The position numbers and the translations under genes are program-made. Shown one piece after another: positions 15,405 to 22,994 of a DNA stretch of 35,903 bases. The notes beneath the pieces are model-generated. The model had not been told where the DNA came from and did no database searches. It was given only the letters and a program-made list of their open reading frames with translations. This DNA comes from Defluviicoccus sp. (GTDB taxonomy: Bacteria > Pseudomonadota > Alphaproteobacteria > MPNO01), in the NCBI GenBank assembly GCA_028820505.1, contig JAPPIT010000153.1, positions 1-35,903 of the forward strand. Reading direction: 5' to 3'. The first letter of the stretch is position 1. Each line of letters begins with the position of its first letter.

Positions 15405-15418
15405 CCCCTCCGGTCCCC

Positions 15419-15805
15419 TCAGTCGATCACCGCGGTGAAGTCGCACTGGACGAACACGCCGTCCCGGCCCGAGACGTCGGGCTGCGAATGGCGCGCCGGC
15501 CGCGCGTCCGGGTCGGGGAACATCTCGGTCCACAGCGCGTTGAGGGCGGCGCGGTCGGACGCGTCCTTGAGGTAGAAATTGACCTTCAGGATGTCGTCGG
15601 TCGTGCCGCCGGCGGCCTCGACGGTCTCGCGCATGAAACGGAACACCAGCGCCGCCTGCTCGGCGAGGCTCGGCGGGTATTCGCCGGTCTCGGGATCGCG
15701 GCCGAGGATCACCCCCGACATCACCAGGTTGCCGATCCGGGACGCGTTGGGGATCGGGTTGGCGTGCCGGAAGCTCTCGATCTCGATGCTCTTGCGTCTG
15801 GCCAT
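15419..15805 (-). CDS. RidA family (YjgF/YER057c/UK114) protein
   Basis: This is a 128-residue RidA-fold protein, the usual family length. RidA proteins form trimers and hydrolyse reactive enamine or imine intermediates released by PLP enzymes and amino acid oxidases. Visible features are FRHANPIPNASRIGNLVMSG, the middle helix AALVFRFMRETVEAAGG, ILKVNFYLKD and the C-terminal segment RPARHSQPDVSGRDGVFVQCDFTAVID (core parts quoted), where the RPARH arginine is at the place of the RidA catalytic arginine. The C terminus (CDFTAVID) departs from the usual VEIEAIA, so it belongs to a less studied subgroup. It precedes the GFA-like gene's end by 12 bp in the same direction. A second RidA protein is at 33221-33646. 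Confidence 0.85.
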   Translation of the reverse strand: MARRKSIEIESFRHANPIPNASRIGNLVMSGVILGRDPETGEYPPSLAEQAALVFRFMRETVEAAGGTTDDILKVNFYLKDASDRAALNALWTEMFPDPDARPARHSQPDVSGRDGVFVQCDFTAVID

Positions 15806-15817
15806 GCCTGCGTCCCT

Positions 15818-16255
15818 CTACCTGTTCTCGAAGTATCTGGCGAAATCGGGCAGCATCTCGAAGCGTTCGACCGCCGGGTCGAGATGGACCCAGGGCAGCG
15901 CGCTCCGCGTCCAGATATTCGCCTGGATCGGCACCCAGCCCGGATCGTCGAGCGTGCCGACGAAGACCACCCTGACATGCGGGCGCGCCGGCCCGCCGGC
16001 GAACACCGACGTGCCGCAATCGCCGCAGAACCTGACGTCGATCTCGTTGCCGCTGTCGGCGACGCGCCGCCGCGCCTTCGGCTCGCCTTTGTCGACGGCG
16101 AGCCCCTCGGCCGGCACCTGGATCGAGATGCCGAACGCCGCCCCGGTCCGCTTCTGGCACTCCGTGCAGTGGCAGGCGTAGGAGACGAAGGGCTCCTTCG
16201 AGCAGGTATAGCGGATCGCGCCGCAGGCGCAGCCGCCCGAAAACGGAACCGGCAT
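15818..16255 (-). CDS. GFA family protein (glutathione-dependent formaldehyde-activating enzyme-like)
   Basis: This is a 145-residue protein of the GFA (DUF636) family, which carries a zinc-binding fold. The cysteine pattern is complete: GGCACGAIRY near the start, then CHCTECQKRTGAAFG, then RFCGDCGTSVFAGG. The founding member was proposed to bind glutathione and formaldehyde, but for most relatives the role is unproven. The ATG at 16255 has an excellent ribosome binding site (GGGGAGG, 7 nt before it), so the upstream in-frame Met at 16294 is rejected. The RidA gene follows 12 bp downstream, suggesting a two-gene operon. Confidence 0.85.
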   Translation of the reverse strand: MPVPFSGGCACGAIRYTCSKEPFVSYACHCTECQKRTGAAFGISIQVPAEGLAVDKGEPKARRRVADSGNEIDVRFCGDCGTSVFAGGPARPHVRVVFVGTLDDPGWVPIQANIWTRSALPWVHLDPAVERFEMLPDFARYFENR

Positions 16256-16336
16256 GGAGCGTCCTCCCCGTTGTCGCGCAACGGGCCGGATCATAGCCCC
16301 GTATCCGGGCGGCGTCGCCTGCGGCGCGGTGCGGCA

Positions 16337-17962
16337 CTATGCGCCGGTCATGAGTTGGTCGATCGCCGCGCCGTGATACCCGGCGTCCTCGCGCCAGCCT
16401 TCGCCCGATTTCCGCCGATGTTCTTCCCCATCCCGGGCGTAGCGGTTGGCGAGCATGCGGGCGCCGATTCCGACCACCACTTCCCCGGTGACCCAGTCGC
16501 CGTGGCCCCGCCGCAGCCGCTTGAACCCACCCACGATCCGGTCGACCTCCTTTGCGCTGAATTTCCCCGAGGAGACGTGCTTCGCGAACAATTGGCGGAC
16601 CGCGTGTTCGAAGTCCTTCTCCGGAATGTTCTTCACGGAGAAACGCAAATGCACGGCCTCCTGGGCATACGACCCGTCCGCCTCCATGGCCCGGTCGATC
16701 TTCTTCTGCCGACCCAGCCGCGATGCCCCCACCTTCGCCTCGATCGCCGCGGTCCTGGTGTGGGGACGGAAGATCTTGAAGGCATCGACGAAGAAGTTGC
16801 GCTGGACCTCCTCGATCAGCCCATCGTAGCGGCGCTTTACCGTCCTTCCGCCCATGTCGACCTTCGTCGTGGTCTTGGACGCCTTCGTCGTCACCGTCTG
16901 GCCCGCATCTTCGAGAAGGCGAACGGCGTGGCGTTCCCCGGCCCTGCCCAACACGCCCGGGAACAGACCTCTCAGCGTCTTCTTCTGATCGTCGGTCAGC
17001 TCGCGGAACGCTCTGCCGAGGGCCTTCTGCACCGGAGTGCTCCGATACGGCACGTCGGCCCGGTTCTTCGCCCGGTAGAGGCGATGCGCCGCCGCGGCTT
17101 CCCGAGCCCCCGGCGTTGCGCGGACGAGCTGTCGAATGCCGAGCTTGGCCAGCCGAATCAGAGGCGCGCTGAAGGGGCCGCCCACCGCGCCCAGCGTGTT
17201 GAGCAAGCCCATCCCGCCATGCTTCAGGAACGCGTTCCAGTCCTCCCGCTCCACTGCCTCGATCGCCTTGCGGTAGCTCTTATAAGCCTCCATGCCGGAA
17301 CGCACGTTGCCGATACCCGGCAGGAGATCGAGGACGATGTCCCGTATGCGGTCGCTGGGCAGGAACCGCGAAAACCAGCCGCCCTCGTCGTCGGAGTCCC
17401 GTGCCGGATCGGAAAGATTCGCTTCCGCGTCGACCGTGCCGGACCCGGCCATGTCTTCCGCGACATTGAGGACCAGCTTTCGCGGAAAGCGGCCGATTTC
17501 GACATTTTCCGCCGGGTCGTAGACGCGCGCGATGTACCCGCCATGTTCCGGGGGAAAATCGACCTGGAGGTTCGTGAATCCGGAGAACGTGTCGATGCTG
17601 GCGGCGTCTTCCGGCGAGAGGTCGGCGAACACGGGCTCGCCGTTCTCCGCCGGGTCGTCGAACGAAAATGCCTGCGCTTCCTCGTAGGCGCGCCGGCGCA
17701 CGTCGAGGTCCCACTGGGCGTGCGTCAGCTCGGAGCGCTTGCGGTTGGAATCGCGCCACGCCTCCGCCGGCGACAGCCCTTCCGCGATGGCGGTGGCCTC
17801 GGCGATGCGCATGGCGACGTCGGGATCGACGAAGAACCCGTCGGGCGGGCCGGCTTCGTCGGAAAGGTCGAACTCGCCCGTTTCCGGGTCGAACGGGGGC
17901 CAGGTCGGCGGCAGGAGCGCAGGCCGCGCGGCGCGCGGCCCGTACGAGGACGGGGCAATCAT
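16337..17962 (-). CDS. Unrecognised 541-residue protein with C-terminal PD-(D/E)XK-like nuclease signature
   Basis: I do not recognise the whole protein. The N-terminal part (1-200) is acidic and rich in Pro and Asp, without a signal peptide. A hydrophobic middle (about 205-285) contains DLLPGIGNVRSGMEAYK and GMGLLNTLGAVGGPFSAPL, resembling the pre-toxin PGIG segments of polymorphic toxins. The C-terminal part carries a restriction-endonuclease-fold pattern: GRAGE (Glu343), RRYDGL (Asp380), AIEAKVG (Glu408, Lys410) and Gln419 in GRQKK. This spacing fits the E...D...ExK...Q active site of such toxins or DNases. It continues for another 120 residues, unlike most toxins, which end soon after the nuclease domain. 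The start has AGGAG 6 nt before the ATG. A promoter and a hairpin with a T-run lie upstream. No immunity-like gene is adjacent. The nuclease role is inferred from motif spacing only. Confidence 0.75.
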   Translation of the reverse strand: MIAPSSYGPRAARPALLPPTWPPFDPETGEFDLSDEAGPPDGFFVDPDVAMRIAEATAIAEGLSPAEAWRDSNRKRSELTHAQWDLDVRRRAYEEAQAFSFDDPAENGEPVFADLSPEDAASIDTFSGFTNLQVDFPPEHGGYIARVYDPAENVEIGRFPRKLVLNVAEDMAGSGTVDAEANLSDPARDSDDEGGWFSRFLPSDRIRDIVLDLLPGIGNVRSGMEAYKSYRKAIEAVEREDWNAFLKHGGMGLLNTLGAVGGPFSAPLIRLAKLGIRQLVRATPGAREAAAAHRLYRAKNRADVPYRSTPVQKALGRAFRELTDDQKKTLRGLFPGVLGRAGERHAVRLLEDAGQTVTTKASKTTTKVDMGGRTVKRRYDGLIEEVQRNFFVDAFKIFRPHTRTAAIEAKVGASRLGRQKKIDRAMEADGSYAQEAVHLRFSVKNIPEKDFEHAVRQLFAKHVSSGKFSAKEVDRIVGGFKRLRRGHGDWVTGEVVVGIGARMLANRYARDGEEHRRKSGEGWREDAGYHGAAIDQLMTGA

Positions 17963-17996
17963 TTCTGTCTCCTGAGGGTGGATGTCGGGGCTCGAA

Positions 17997-18033
17997 ACGA
18001 AAAACGCCGCCCGGCCGGGAGGCGGAGCGGCGT
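17997..18033 (-). terminator. Hairpin plus T-run in the leader of the 541-residue gene
   Basis: Read on the minus strand, the stem ACGCCGC (18033-18027) pairs with GCGGCGT (18010-18004) around a GC-rich loop, and a run of T follows (18003-18000, extended by cgttt). This is an intrinsic terminator shape located between the promoter at 18051-18079 and the start codon at 17962. It could attenuate expression of the gene or end a short leader RNA of about 50 nt. A short reading frame starting at 18041 runs through it. Confidence 0.55.
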
Positions 18034-18050
18034 ATTCGCATCGAACTTAC

Positions 18051-18079
18051 ACTTTACGACAGGATTCGCGTCCCGTCAA
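18051..18079 (-). promoter_or_regulatory. Sigma70-like promoter for the 541-residue gene
   Basis: On the minus strand TTGACG (18079-18074) and TAAAGT (18056-18051) are separated by exactly 17 bp. Upstream there are A and T runs (18084-18110) like an UP element, in an island much richer in AT than the rest of the window. Transcription would start near 18044, giving an 80-nt leader that contains the hairpin at 18004-18033. Confidence 0.55.
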
Positions 18080-18135
18080 CCGATTTTTTCCATTTAAGAC
18101 ATTTTTTTTGTGCAGTCGGCCGATGGAAACCGATC

Positions 18136-18660
18136 CTAGAACGGGATCGAGATAGCCTCGTGCACGTCGTCGCAGTTCAGCAGCGTCGCCTTCTTGGCGG
18201 CGATCAGGAAGCCCGCGCCGTCGCGCACCAGCCGGTAGTCGTAGCGCCCGCCGAACGACCGCTGCCCGTGCCCCGGACGGTAGTCGAGCATGACGAAGCG
18301 CGCGGTGACCTCGTATTCGCGAGCCGCGGGATCGGGCGGGTCGACCGTGACATTGCCGATGGTGTGGCTGGTCCGGCTGTGCGGGATCTGGGCGTAGACC
18401 CGGGGATGGCGCAGCCGGGCGAGCCGGGTCGTCATCAGCTCGCGGTCGTCGAAGAAGAGCGAGACATGCTCCCACGGGTCGTCCTGGTCGATCCGCGCCG
18501 GCGCCCAGTAGGTCCCGTCCTCGGCGAACAGCTCGATCCAGTCCTCGAACCGGCGGTCGTCGAGCAGCCCGACCTCGCGGATCAGGAAACGCTCGACCTC
18601 GCGCGCCACGATCAGTTCGGCGAGCGCCGCGTCGCCCGGCCCGTTCTCCGCGCCGGTCAT
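18136..18660 (-). CDS. Aromatic-ring-hydroxylating dioxygenase, small (beta) subunit
   Basis: This 174-residue protein is the beta subunit of a Rieske non-heme iron ring-hydroxylating dioxygenase, with the NTF2-like cone fold. Typical phrases are EVERFLIREVGLLDDRRFEDWIELFAEDGTYWAP (quoted in part), the acidic DDRELMTTRLARLR with HPRVYAQIPHSRTSHTIGNV, and the final RRRDYRL-type region here reading GRYDYRLVRDGAGFLIAAKKATLLN. Beta subunits support the hexamer and rarely carry catalysis. Its ATG overlaps the alpha-subunit stop by four bases (ATGA), so the two are translationally coupled. No ferredoxin or reductase gene is nearby. Confidence 0.88.
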   Translation of the reverse strand: MTGAENGPGDAALAELIVAREVERFLIREVGLLDDRRFEDWIELFAEDGTYWAPARIDQDDPWEHVSLFFDDRELMTTRLARLRHPRVYAQIPHSRTSHTIGNVTVDPPDPAAREYEVTARFVMLDYRPGHGQRSFGGRYDYRLVRDGAGFLIAAKKATLLNCDDVHEAISIPF

Positions 18661-19943
18661 CGCTCGCGCGACATCAGGGAAAGCCAGGTCGCGTAGTGGT
18701 TGCGCATGGCGACCTCGCTGGTGCCGATCGAGCGCACCCGCCCGGTATTGTGGTCGACCGTCTCCGGCCCCGCCCGGGCGAGCAGGATCCACTCGTTGCC
18801 GGTCGTGGAGAGGCCCTCCTGCGCGCGGGCGAAGGCTTCCACGTCGTCGGTCTGGACCATCGAGGACGCCGAATGGGTGCCGTTCAGGATGCGGATCTGC
18901 TCGCGGAACATCTGCTCCGGCGCGCCCTTCAGCCGGATCGGGTAGACGAAGATCTCCGTCAGGTCGGCGGCGACCGGGCGGATGACGCGGATATGCGGGT
19001 TGAGCTCCTGCATCGCCATGTTGGGATAGAAGATGACGTTGTGCCGCGTCTTGGCGAGGATATCCTTCGTGCGCTCCGGCCCGAGCCGCGCTTCCAGCCG
19101 CCTGACATATTCCCGGTGGAGTTCGGACGTGTTCTCGATCTGCGGCAGCCCGCCCTGCCAGGAATGGCCGTTGGGGAGCGCGGAGACGCCGAGCGGGTCC
19201 ATCGACTTCACCCGGCCCCGCTTTTCGCGAAACTCGATGCCGCCCTTGTCGCCCTTGCGCCGGGCGAATTGCTGCCCGGTGGGCCGCGACGAGGATTCGT
19301 GGCTGTAGGCCGGGTGGTACATGTCCGACAGGTTGTCGATCTGGAACTTCCAGTTGCCGCGATACATGTAACGGTGGACGCCGCCCCGGATCTCGACCTC
19401 GCCGTCCGGCGCGCTGGCCGCGAGGTCCTCGAGGCAGATGACGTTGGCGCCGAGCCAGTCGCGCAGCCCCGGACCTTCCGGAGACAGGTTGGCGAACACG
19501 AAGCCGCAGACGTCGTCGACGCGCGCGACCCGTCCCATGCCGTCGCGCACCTTGTCGGGGTGGCGCCCCTCGGGGTAGCCCTCGGGCTGGGTCACGAAGT
19601 CGAGGTCGCCGTTCGTGTCGTAGGTCCAGCCGTGATACATGCACACGAAGCGCCTGGCGTTGCCCCGTTCCTCCGCGACCACCTTCACCCCGCGATGGCC
19701 GCAACGGTTGTAGAGGACGTGGACCCTGCCGTCGGTGTGGCGGGTCATGACGACGGGCTGGGCGCCGATTCGCGTGCACAGGAAGTCGCCGGGCTCCGGC
19801 ACCTGCGAGCCGTGGCCGACATAGACCCAGCTCCGCGCGAAAATCCGCTCCATTTCGAGGTCGAAGATCGCCGGGTCCTGGAAGATTTTCCGGTGGATCC
19901 TGTCGTCGGCCACCAGCCCGGACAGATCGCCGTTCTCCGGCAT
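18657..19943 (-). CDS. Rieske aromatic-ring-hydroxylating dioxygenase, large (alpha) subunit
   Basis: This is the catalytic subunit, of 428 residues. The Rieske [2Fe-2S] site is complete: Cys81 and His83 in NRCGHRG and Cys101 and His104 in CMYHGW. The mononuclear iron site follows in the segment NWKFQIDNLSDMYHPAYSHE, with the bridging Asp and the two His ligands. The length is normal. It would add both atoms of oxygen to an aromatic ring, or demethylate, using electrons from an unlinked ferredoxin and reductase. The ATG at 19943 has a strong ribosome binding site (GGGAGG, 5 nt before it), which rejects the longer frame from 20000. It is divergent from the FdrA operon. The substrate is unknown; benzoate, anthranilate and similar acids are common in this group. 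Confidence 0.92.
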   Translation of the reverse strand: MPENGDLSGLVADDRIHRKIFQDPAIFDLEMERIFARSWVYVGHGSQVPEPGDFLCTRIGAQPVVMTRHTDGRVHVLYNRCGHRGVKVVAEERGNARRFVCMYHGWTYDTNGDLDFVTQPEGYPEGRHPDKVRDGMGRVARVDDVCGFVFANLSPEGPGLRDWLGANVICLEDLAASAPDGEVEIRGGVHRYMYRGNWKFQIDNLSDMYHPAYSHESSSRPTGQQFARRKGDKGGIEFREKRGRVKSMDPLGVSALPNGHSWQGGLPQIENTSELHREYVRRLEARLGPERTKDILAKTRHNVIFYPNMAMQELNPHIRVIRPVAADLTEIFVYPIRLKGAPEQMFREQIRILNGTHSASSMVQTDDVEAFARAQEGLSTTGNEWILLARAGPETVDHNTGRVRSIGTSEVAMRNHYATWLSLMSRER

Positions 19944-19995
19944 GTCGCCCTCCCGATGTCGGCCCGCCGCGATTCTGCGGTCTCGCCGGGCACGG

Positions 19996-20024
19996 TTCAA
20001 CCGCCCCCGTCGAGCCGGTAGACT
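19996..20024 (+). promoter_or_regulatory. Weak candidate promoter of the fdrA-type operon
   Basis: TTCAAC (19996-20001) and TAGACT (20019-20024) are 17 bp apart, 32 bp before the first start codon (20057). The -35 match is poor. It is listed because the position and spacing fit and no better pair is visible in the 113-bp divergent intergenic region. Confidence 0.22.
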
Positions 20025-20056
20025 AGCGTCGCCGAAACCCCGAGGAAATTCCGCCG

Positions 20057-20242
20057 GTGGATGACCGCAAGGACCCGATCCAGAAACTGCTCGACGGCCC
20101 CGTAAGCGTGGTCAATATCGGGCTCGCGCAGTTCGCGCGCACGCTGGAAGGGGAGGGGGTCGCCGTGGTGCAGGTCGACTGGAGCCCGCCCGCGGGCGGC
20201 GACCGGCGGCTGATCGATCTCCTCGACAAGCTCGGCGCATGA
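20057..20242 (+). CDS. Small protein resembling the detached C-terminal domain of FdrA/AllF
   Basis: This is a 61-residue protein with a GTG start and a GAGGAA ribosome binding site 9 nt upstream. Its core, VVNIGLAQFARTLEGEGVAV followed by VQVDWSPPAGGD, resembles the end of full-length FdrA proteins (as I recall, E. coli FdrA is about 555 residues). The FdrA gene here, at 21504-22994, encodes only 496 residues and stops at the Rossmann/ligase-like part, so 61 plus 496 gives about the expected total. It overlaps the next gene (ATGA), so it is coupled to the YlbE homologue. Most likely it is a stand-alone piece of the oxamate carbamoyltransferase complex. The real assignment needs an alignment; the gene itself is well supported by coupling. 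Confidence 0.72.
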   Translation: MDDRKDPIQKLLDGPVSVVNIGLAQFARTLEGEGVAVVQVDWSPPAGGDRRLIDLLDKLGA

Positions 20243-21507
20243 CGGAGGGCGACGTCGCCGCCGCCGTCGAGGCGGCAAACGCGCGCGCGGTCGAACGCAT
20301 GCTGGCGGCCGACCCGGTCCTCGTCGATGTCGCCGTTGCCGGCGATGCGATCCAGGGGCTCGGGGACCGCACGATCCTCCATGCCGGGCCGCCGATCGGA
20401 TGGCCCGACATGTGCGGCCCGCTCAAGGGCGCCGTCGCCGGCGCGATCGTGCTGGAAGGCTGGGCGGAGAATCTGGACACGGCGGCCGAACTCGCGGCGG
20501 CGGGCGGGGTCGCCTTCCACCCGAACCACCATTTCGACGCGGTAGGCCCGATGACCGGCATCGTCACCCGGTCGATGCCGGTGATGGTCGTCGAGAACCG
20601 CGCGTTCGGAAACCGCGCCTACTGCACCCTGAACGAGGGCCTCGGCAAGGTGATGCGCTTCGGCGGCAACGACGCCGAGGTGCTGGCCCGCCTCCGCTGG
20701 CTCGCCGATACGTTCGGGCCCGCCTTCGGCGCCGCCCTGCGGGAGGCCGGGGGGATACCGCTCAAGGCGATGATCGCGCGCGGGCTCTCGATGGGCGACG
20801 AGATGCACCAGCGCAATGTCGGCTGCACCAGCCTGCTGCTGCGCGCGCTCGCGCCGGCGCTCGCGCGCGCGGTCGACGACCGGGAGCGGCTCGCCGGGCT
20901 GTTCGAATTCATCGGCGGCAACGACCAGTTCTTCCTCAACGTCGCGATGGCCATGGGGAAGGCGATCATGGACCCGGTGCGCGGCATCGAGGGTTCCAGC
21001 GTGGTCACCGCGATGAGCCGCAACGGGACCATGTTCGGCATCCGCGTGAGCGGGCTCGGCGACCGCTGGTTCGCCGCCCCGGTGGAAATGCCCCGCGGGC
21101 TCTACTTCCCGGGGTTTTCGGAGGACGACGCCAACCCCGATATCGGCGATTCCACCATCGTCGAGACGGTCGGGCTCGGCGGCTTCGCGATGGCCGCCGC
21201 GCCGGCGGTCGCCGGTTTCGTCGGCGCGGGCACGGCGGCGGACGCGCTGAACTACACCCGCGCCATGGAAGAGATCACCGTCGCGCGGAACCCCGAATGG
21301 ACGATCCCCGCGCTCGACTTCGCGGGCGTTCCGACGGGCATCGACATCCGCAAGGTCGTTGCCAGCGGCCGGACGCCCACCATCAATACCGGGATCGCCC
21401 ACAGGGAGGCGGGTATCGGCCAGGTCGGCGCGGGCGTCGTGCGGGCGCCGATGGTCTGCTTCGAACGGGCGCTCGAAGCCCTCGCGGCCGAGATGGGCGT
21501 CGCATGA
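20239..21507 (+). CDS. allG: DUF1116 protein, YlbE/AllG homologue (oxamate carbamoyltransferase component)
   Basis: This 422-residue protein belongs to DUF1116 (YlbE family). Family marks are the early ANARAVERMLAADPVLVDV, LHAGPPIGWPDMCGPLKGA, VAFHPNHHFDAVGPMTGI, NEGLGKVMRFGGND and DEMHQRNVGCTSLLLRAL. In E. coli, YlbE, FdrA and YlbF have been assigned as the three parts of oxamate carbamoyltransferase (AllG, AllF, AllH), which splits oxalurate with phosphate into oxamate and carbamoyl phosphate. All three are present here with carbamate kinase. It overlaps its upstream neighbour by four bases and its downstream FdrA gene by four bases, so the trio is one translationally coupled unit. The exact catalytic share of this subunit is not known to me. 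Confidence 0.87.
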   Translation: MTEGDVAAAVEAANARAVERMLAADPVLVDVAVAGDAIQGLGDRTILHAGPPIGWPDMCGPLKGAVAGAIVLEGWAENLDTAAELAAAGGVAFHPNHHFDAVGPMTGIVTRSMPVMVVENRAFGNRAYCTLNEGLGKVMRFGGNDAEVLARLRWLADTFGPAFGAALREAGGIPLKAMIARGLSMGDEMHQRNVGCTSLLLRALAPALARAVDDRERLAGLFEFIGGNDQFFLNVAMAMGKAIMDPVRGIEGSSVVTAMSRNGTMFGIRVSGLGDRWFAAPVEMPRGLYFPGFSEDDANPDIGDSTIVETVGLGGFAMAAAPAVAGFVGAGTAADALNYTRAMEEITVARNPEWTIPALDFAGVPTGIDIRKVVASGRTPTINTGIAHREAGIGQVGAGVVRAPMVCFERALEALAAEMGVA

Positions 21508-22994
21508 CCGCCGGCGTCGCCGCGACCCGGACGCGCGCGGGCTTCTATCTCGATTCGGTCGCGCTGATGCGGATCTCGCAGGCCGTTCAGGATATCGCCG
21601 GGGTCTCCGCGGCGTCCCTGATGATGGGCAGCCCCTCCAACAAGGAGCTGCTGCGCGACGCCGGGCTCCTCGACGCCGATGCGGAGGCGGCCGGTCCCAA
21701 CGATCTGGTGATCGCGGTGCGCGCGGACGACGGGGACGCGCTGCGGGCGGCCTTCGAAACGGCGGAGGCGGCGCTCCGGGGACCGGCGGCAAGCGGCCGG
21801 GGCGAAGCGGGGTGGAACCCGCGCTCGCTGGAGACCGGGCTTCGCGCGCTTCCCGGCGCCAACCTCGCCATCGTTTCGGTGCCCGGCGACTTCGCCGCGC
21901 GCGAGGCGCGCCGCGCGCTCGAACGCGGCCTCAACGTGATGCTGTTCTCCGACAACGTGGCGCTCGCGGAAGAGGTCGCGCTGAAGACCCTCGCGCGCGG
22001 GCGCGGCCTCCTGATGATGGGACCCGATTGTGGCACGGCCATCCTCGCCGGCGCGCCCATCGGCTTCGCCAACGCGGTCCCGCGCGGTGATATCGGCCTG
22101 ATCGCGGCGTCGGGCACCGGGCTGCAGGAGGTGGCCTGCCTGATCGCGCGGGCGGGCGGCGGGATCAGCCACGGAATCGGCGTGGGCGGCAGGGATCTCG
22201 GCGCCGCGGTGGGCGGCGCGGCGACGCTGTCCGCGATCGACGCCCTCGACCGGGACGGGGCGACCCGGCGCGTGGTCCTGATTTCGAAACCGCCGGATCC
22301 GGAAACGGCGAAGCGGATCGCGGACCGGATCGCGGCGAGCCCGAAGCGCTTCACCCTCTGCTGCATCGGCATGGAACCGATGGACCTGCCCGGCAACGCC
22401 CGCCAGGCGGCCACGCTGCGCGAGGCGGCCGGCGATGCGTTCGCCGGGGCGGGTGTCGCCGAGCCGGAGCGCACGCTCGAAGCCGCCCTCGGAAGACCCG
22501 GCCGCAAACGGGGCACGGTTCGGGGCCTGTTCAGCGGCGGATCGCTGTGCGCCGAAGCGCAGGCGGTGCTGATGTCCGCCGGTATCCGGTTCTTTTCCAA
22601 CGTGCCCATACCCGGGGCGGGCGGCGCGGAGTCCGGCCACCGCCTGATCGATCTCGGCGCCGACGAGTACACGCGCGGGCGCCCCCACCCCATGATCGAG
22701 CCCGCGGTGCGGGACAGGCCGCTGGCGAAGGCGCTCGCCGATCCCGAGGTCGGCGTCGTCCTGGTCGACGTGGTGGTGGGGCACGGCGCGCACGAAGATC
22801 CCGCCGGCCGGCTCGCCGCGGTGCTGGCGGCGCACGGCCGGGAGGCCCCGGTCGTGATCGCGTCGGTCTGCGGCACGGACGAGGACCCGCAGAACCGCTC
22901 CGCTCAGGTCGAGGCGTTGCGCGACGCCGGCGTCGTGGTGGCCGAGTCCAACGCGGGCGCGGCCGAGACCGCCGCGGCGCTTCTCGCCGGCTGA
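21504..22994 (+). CDS. allF: FdrA/AllF homologue lacking the C-terminal tail (oxamate carbamoyltransferase component)
   Basis: This 496-residue protein has the acyl-CoA-synthetase-like (succinyl-CoA-ligase alpha-type) architecture of FdrA. The N-terminal domain (SVALMRISQAVQDIAGVSAASLMMGSPSNKE, first part quoted) is followed by a CoA-binding-like Rossmann part with MMGPDCGTAILAGAPIGFAN and GDIGLIAASGTGLQEVA, and a ligase-like part with SGGSLCAEAQAVL and AGGAESGHRLIDLGADEYT. Despite the fold, FdrA works with YlbE and YlbF in oxalurate phosphorolysis. It ends about 60 residues short of the E. coli protein, and the missing tail seems to be the small gene at 20057. Its last 91 bp overlap the convergent DUF2877 gene on the opposite strand. 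Confidence 0.88.
   Translation: MTAGVAATRTRAGFYLDSVALMRISQAVQDIAGVSAASLMMGSPSNKELLRDAGLLDADAEAAGPNDLVIAVRADDGDALRAAFETAEAALRGPAASGRGEAGWNPRSLETGLRALPGANLAIVSVPGDFAAREARRALERGLNVMLFSDNVALAEEVALKTLARGRGLLMMGPDCGTAILAGAPIGFANAVPRGDIGLIAASGTGLQEVACLIARAGGGISHGIGVGGRDLGAAVGGAATLSAIDALDRDGATRRVVLISKPPDPETAKRIADRIAASPKRFTLCCIGMEPMDLPGNARQAATLREAAGDAFAGAGVAEPERTLEAALGRPGRKRGTVRGLFSGGSLCAEAQAVLMSAGIRFFSNVPIPGAGGAESGHRLIDLGADEYTRGRPHPMIEPAVRDRPLAKALADPEVGVVLVDVVVGHGAHEDPAGRLAAVLAAHGREAPVVIASVCGTDEDPQNRSAQVEALRDAGVVVAESNAGAAETAAALLAG

Noticed and set aside
18136..19779. A single long reading frame covering both dioxygenase subunits (a fusion)
   Set aside because: The upstream part is an alternative frame across the alpha subunit. 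The true subunits are in different frames and overlap by four bases.
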